Part shown: one piece after another, positions 33,631 to 36,555 of the stretch
Layout of the letters: every line of letters starts with the position of its first letter
How positions within the stretch are numbered: the first letter of the stretch is position 1
Source of the DNA: UBA6901 sp035256085
GTDB lineage: Bacteria > Pseudomonadota > Gammaproteobacteria > Acidiferrobacterales > UBA6901
Reading direction: 5' to 3'
DNA: 36,555 nt
Assembly (NCBI GenBank): GCA_035256085.1
Contig: DATEYP010000008.1
Span: forward strand, 1 to 36,555
Program-made: the position numbers and the translations under genes
The notes under the pieces: generated by a model
Told to the model about the DNA's origin: nothing
Seen by the model: the letters and a program-made list of their open reading frames with translations, nothing else
Databases searched by the model: none

Positions 33631-34905
33631 CTAGGGCTTGAATTCGCCCTTGAGCTTTTTCTTCACCGCCACATTCTTCAGGCGCACGTATTGCGGCATG
33701 CCATCCTTGTACGGGGGGTAGTCCTCGCCCTTGATGAGCGGTTCGAGGTACTGGCGGCACTTGGCGGTAATGCCGAAGCCGTCGGCGGTGATGAAGTCCA
33801 CGGGCATCATTTTCTCGACGTTCGCGACCTTGGCGAGATCGGCCACGCCAATCTTCCACTTGTACGGCTTGTTCGAGGCGCGTACCACGGTCGGCATCAC
33901 CGAGTTGCGGCCCTTCACGGCCAGTTCCACGGCGGCCTTGCCCACGGCGTAGGCCTGGTCCACGTCGGTCTTGGAGGCGATGTGGCGCGCGGCGCGCTGC
34001 AGGTAATCCGCCACGCCCCAGTGGTACTTGAGGCCGAGCCCTTCCTTGACAATCGAGGCCACCACCGGCGCCACGCCGCCGAGCTGGGCATGGCCGAAGG
34101 CGTCGCGCAGGCCCTGGTCGGCCAGGAACTTGCCGTCCGCGCTTTTCACGCCTTCCGACACCACCACCGTGCAGTAGCCGAACTTCTGCACGTTTGCGCC
34201 CACCTTGGCGAGGAACTTGTCCTTGTCGAAGCTGACCTCCGGGAACAGGATCACGATCGGAATTTCGCAGTCCTTGGTGGAGGCGAGGCCGCCGGCGGCC
34301 GCAATCCAGCCGGCATGCCGGCCCATGACTTCGAGGATGAACACCTTGGTCGAGGTCTTGCACATGGAGGCGACGTCGAACGAGGCCTCGCGCGTCGACA
34401 CCGCGATGTACTTGGCCACCGAGCCGAAGCCCGGGCAGTTGTCGGTGATCGGCAGGTCGTTGTCCACGGTTTTCGGCACGTGCACGGCCTTGATCGGATA
34501 GCCCATGGACTCGCCGAGCTGCGAGATCTTGAGGCAGGTGTCGGCCGAGTCGCCGCCGCCGTTGTAGAAGAAGTAGCCGATGTTGTGCGCCTTGAAGACC
34601 TCGATCAGGCGCTCGTATTCGCGCCGGTTGGCATCCAGGCTCTTGAGCTTGTAGCGGCACGAGCCGAACGCGCCGCTCGGGGTATGGCGCAGGGCGGCGA
34701 TCGACCTGACGGAATCCTTGCTGGTGTCGATCAGGTCTTCGGTGAGCGCACCGATGATGCCGTTGCGGCCGGCGTATACCGTGCCGATTTTTTTCTTGTA
34801 CTTGCGTGCGGTCTCGATAACGCCGGCGGCCGAGGCATTGATGACGGCGGTCACGCCGCCGGACTGGGCGTAGAAGGCATTCATGGGTTTTTTGCTGGTG
34901 GCCAT
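33631..34905 (-). CDS. pfp: Pyrophosphate-dependent 6-phosphofructokinase
   Basis: A 424-residue phosphofructokinase that phosphorylates fructose 6-phosphate, most likely with PPi as donor and reversibly. The donor-site lysine is K145 in P-K-T-V-D148-N-D150, where ATP enzymes have Gly. The phosphate loop reads N115-G-G-G-D-S120 instead of the ATP-type GGDGS. The substrate motif M194-G-R-H-A-G-W is intact, and the N-terminus AQSGGVTAVINASAAG is typical of the PPi-type clade. The third residue of the loop (G118 in place of the usual Asp or Asn) is unusual. It sits in a block with hppA and adk. The start MATSKK was chosen over an internal ATG at 34884; an AAGAGA site is about 11 bases upstream. 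Confidence 0.92.
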   Translation of the reverse strand: MATSKKPMNAFYAQSGGVTAVINASAAGVIETARKYKKKIGTVYAGRNGIIGALTEDLIDTSKDSVRSIAALRHTPSGAFGSCRYKLKSLDANRREYERLIEVFKAHNIGYFFYNGGGDSADTCLKISQLGESMGYPIKAVHVPKTVDNDLPITDNCPGFGSVAKYIAVSTREASFDVASMCKTSTKVFILEVMGRHAGWIAAAGGLASTKDCEIPIVILFPEVSFDKDKFLAKVGANVQKFGYCTVVVSEGVKSADGKFLADQGLRDAFGHAQLGGVAPVVASIVKEGLGLKYHWGVADYLQRAARHIASKTDVDQAYAVGKAAVELAVKGRNSVMPTVVRASNKPYKWKIGVADLAKVANVEKMMPVDFITADGFGITAKCRQYLEPLIKGEDYPPYKDGMPQYVRLKNVAVKKKLKGEFKP

Positions 34906-34957
34906 TGTTGTGGGTCTCTTTTAGATATGAAATGAACGGGAAGTTGAATTGAAATGG

Positions 34958-35308
34958 TTACGCCGGATTGGCGGCGCTCTTGGCCGCGTGGTCGGCCTGC
35001 ACCTGCAACAGCGTCATGACGCACTCGCCGATATCGGTGTACTCGTCGCGCCCGGTACCGTACTGATCGCGCACGCTGTAGAAGAACTGGTTGCGGTAGG
35101 CCTGTGCCCCGGTCTTGAAAATGACGAACTGTGCCTTGTCCTCGCGCCAGTACACCACGGGGCAGAGCGTCAGTTCGCGGTCACCCGGGTCGAGCCGCAG
35201 CTCGGCGTCGGCCTGCTGGAGTTCGACCTGCTTGCGGAAGCGTTCGGCCACCGCCTGGCGGATAACCCACAGTTCCGTATCGGTAAAGTCAGGGATCTTG
35301 TCGTGCAT
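34958..35308 (-). CDS. Hypothetical protein upstream of pfp
   Basis: A 116-residue soluble protein that I do not recognise. It begins MHDKIPDFTDTELWVIRQAV and contains an amphipathic helix pattern (QAVAERFRKQVELQQADAEL), a beta-rich middle (LTLCPVVYWREDKAQFVIFK), and an aromatic/charged segment (YRNQFFYSVRDQYGTGRDEY). There is no signal peptide or membrane segment. The frame continues upstream without a start in good context, so the ATG at 35308 was taken. It is 52 bases from pfp on the same strand and divergent from adk. The function is unknown. Confidence 0.65.
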   Translation of the reverse strand: MHDKIPDFTDTELWVIRQAVAERFRKQVELQQADAELRLDPGDRELTLCPVVYWREDKAQFVIFKTGAQAYRNQFFYSVRDQYGTGRDEYTDIGECVMTLLQVQADHAAKSAANPA

Positions 35309-35567
35309 CGCGTCGGGGTGACCGGTTTGGGCGTCGCTGGATAGGGCGGTTCGGCGGCCGATTCTACCTGTTGCCGGCCGGTTTGCAGCGGCGATTATAC
35401 GGCGCGTCCGTGCCGGGATGAAATCCATCGGTTTGTGGGTTTGCAGCCGCCTAAACCATTGACGCCACCATGGGCAGGAGTTAGTTTACCCCGGCATCAG
35501 CCCGGGTCCGGAGGGGAGGAACTCGTCCGGTCTGTACAACAATCAGCGAAACAAAGCGAGAACAACC

Positions 35568-36509
35568 ATGCGAATCGTACTACTGGGAGCGCCGGGTTCC
35601 GGCAAGGGAACGCAGTCCAAGCTGCTGATCGAAAAATATAAAATTCCACAAATTTCCACCGGTGACCTGTTGCGCGCTGCCGTAGTGGCGGGCAGCGATC
35701 TGGGCCGCAAGGCCAAGTCGGCGATGGATGCCGGCCTGCTGGTGTCCGACGACGTGGTGCTCGGCATGATTCAGGAGCGCTTGTCCAAGCCGGACGCGCG
35801 CGCCGGTTTCATCCTCGACGGGTTTCCGCGCAACATTCCTCAGGCGCAGGCGCTGGATGCCATGCTGGCGCGCCTGAGCCAGCCGCTGCAACTGGCGCTG
35901 CTGGTGGACGTGGACACCGAAGTGCTGATGAAGCGCATCACCGGCCGGCGCACATGCTCGAACGCTGCGTGCGGCGCGATCTACAACATCTATTTCTCGG
36001 CCCCCAAGGCACCGGGCAAGTGCGACAAGTGCGGCTCGATCCTCGCGCACCGCTCGGACGACAACGAGAACACCGTGCGCAGCCGCCTGCAAGTGTACGA
36101 ACAGCAGACTGCGCCGCTCGTGTCTTACTATAAGGCGCAGGGCAAGCTGCGCACCGTGCGCGGCACCGGCTCGGTGAACGAGATTTTCAAGAACGTCACC
36201 GACATCATCGAAGTGCAGATGCGTCCGCTCGCCGCGGCCATGTCGGCCGCCCAGGCCGCCGCCGCCAAAAGCGCCCCGCCCAAGCCAGCCAAGCCGGCAA
36301 AGGCGCCCGCGAAAGCAGCCGCCAAGCCGGCTGCCAAGCCCGCAGCCAAGAAACCCGCTGCCAAAAAGCCGGCCGCGAAGAAACCAGCACCCAAGAAAAA
36401 GCCCGCGCCGAAGCCGAAGAAGAAAGCCGTAAAGAAAGCGGCCCCGAAGAAAGCCAAAAAAGCCGCACCCAAGAAAAAGTCAGCACCGAAAGCGAAGAAG
36501 AAAAAGTAG
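35568..36509 (+). CDS. adk: Adenylate kinase with a histone H1-like C-terminal tail
   Basis: The first 220 or so residues are a complete long-type adenylate kinase, which interconverts ATP+AMP and 2 ADP. The P-loop is G7-A-P-G-S-G-K-G-T, the AMP-binding segment is ISTGDLLR, and FILDGFPRN follows. The LID domain has a four-cysteine zinc site (C130, C135, C152, C155). The family normally ends near residue 215-220. Here it continues in frame to residue 313 with a low-complexity tail (about 234-313) of Lys, Ala and Pro, built from K-P-A-A-K-type repeats. This resembles bacterial histone H1-like or AlgP-like tails and could bind nucleic acid, polyphosphate or membranes. The tail is followed directly by the stop codon and a terminator, so it is not a frame artefact. 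Confidence 0.94.
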   Translation: MRIVLLGAPGSGKGTQSKLLIEKYKIPQISTGDLLRAAVVAGSDLGRKAKSAMDAGLLVSDDVVLGMIQERLSKPDARAGFILDGFPRNIPQAQALDAMLARLSQPLQLALLVDVDTEVLMKRITGRRTCSNAACGAIYNIYFSAPKAPGKCDKCGSILAHRSDDNENTVRSRLQVYEQQTAPLVSYYKAQGKLRTVRGTGSVNEIFKNVTDIIEVQMRPLAAAMSAAQAAAAKSAPPKPAKPAKAPAKAAAKPAAKPAAKKPAAKKPAAKKPAPKKKPAPKPKKKAVKKAAPKKAKKAAPKKKSAPKAKKKK

Positions 36510-36528
36510 TATTTCGCTGTAACACTCA

Positions 36529-36555
36529 GGCCCGGGCAACCGGGCCTTTTTATTT
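36529..36555 (+). terminator. Rho-independent terminator of adk
   Basis: AGGCCCGG-gcaa-CCGGGCCT forms an 8-base-pair stem with a GCAA tetraloop. It is followed by TTTTTATTT, 19 bases after the adk stop codon, at the end of the window. Confidence 0.92.

Noticed and set aside
33539..34660. 373-codon open frame on the - strand overlapping pfp
   Set aside because: Alternative-frame shadow of the phosphofructokinase gene, ending in repeat-derived codons.

Overview
The window looks like chromosomal DNA of a GC-rich gammaproteobacterium. Evidence: UbiU, UbiV, UbiT, GcvR, AcpH, Mug, FNR, HemN and BioB all have the lengths and metal-ligand cysteines of their gammaproteobacterial families. The pair of a K+-independent H+-pumping pyrophosphatase and a PPi-dependent phosphofructokinase, plus a secreted DsrE-like protein, recalls chemolithotrophic or methylotrophic Gammaproteobacteria (for example Acidiferrobacterales or Chromatiales). 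That finer placement is inference. No rRNA, tRNA, CRISPR array or intact insertion sequence was seen.

Region 1 (1-9070) is mixed housekeeping: a beta-lactamase-fold protein that has lost all three catalytic motifs, a small membrane protein divergent from gcvR, an 896-base gene-free stretch packed with dispersed repeats including a 142-base MITE-like inverted repeat, a secreted DsrE-family protein with its own terminator, an acpH-mug pair, a frameshifted MetA/phenol-type outer-membrane protein gene, and dacB (PBP4).

Region 2 (8675-15843) is a heavy-metal export island: a His-containing small membrane protein, an outer-membrane CzcC/CusC-type factor, a CusA/CzcA-type RND pump, a DUF3240 protein and a P1B-type ATPase. 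Adjacent RND genes overlap by 4 bases, and the usual periplasmic adaptor (CzcB/CusB) is absent. A lone MFS permease follows on the other strand.

Region 3 (17861-26101) is the most interesting. It collects oxygen-independent biosynthesis genes: a TatD-linked-type radical SAM protein, ubiU and ubiV on the + strand; a cobalamin-type radical SAM protein and ubiT on the - strand; then hemN, an O2-sensing-type fnr with all four cluster cysteines, and bioB. A perfect FNR site (17861-17874) and a near-perfect one (22558-22571) lie 36-37 bases from the start codons of the first radical SAM gene and of ubiT. The proposal is an FNR-controlled anaerobic ubiquinone/heme regulon with two radical SAM proteins of unknown role built into it.

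Region 4 (26171-30081) is a Fur-type-regulated ferric iron ABC importer, fbpABC: a consensus sigma70 promoter overlapped by a Fur box, and a stem-loop between fbpA and fbpB that could set stoichiometry.

Region 5 (30078-36555) is a pyrophosphate-energy block: a YfcE-like phosphoesterase, hppA, a 72-residue unknown, PPi-phosphofructokinase and a 116-residue unknown, all on the - strand, divergent from adk. The 3' flanks of hppA and pfp carry the same GC-rich hairpin repeat. The adenylate kinase has an unusual tail of about 80 residues rich in Lys, Ala and Pro that resembles histone H1.
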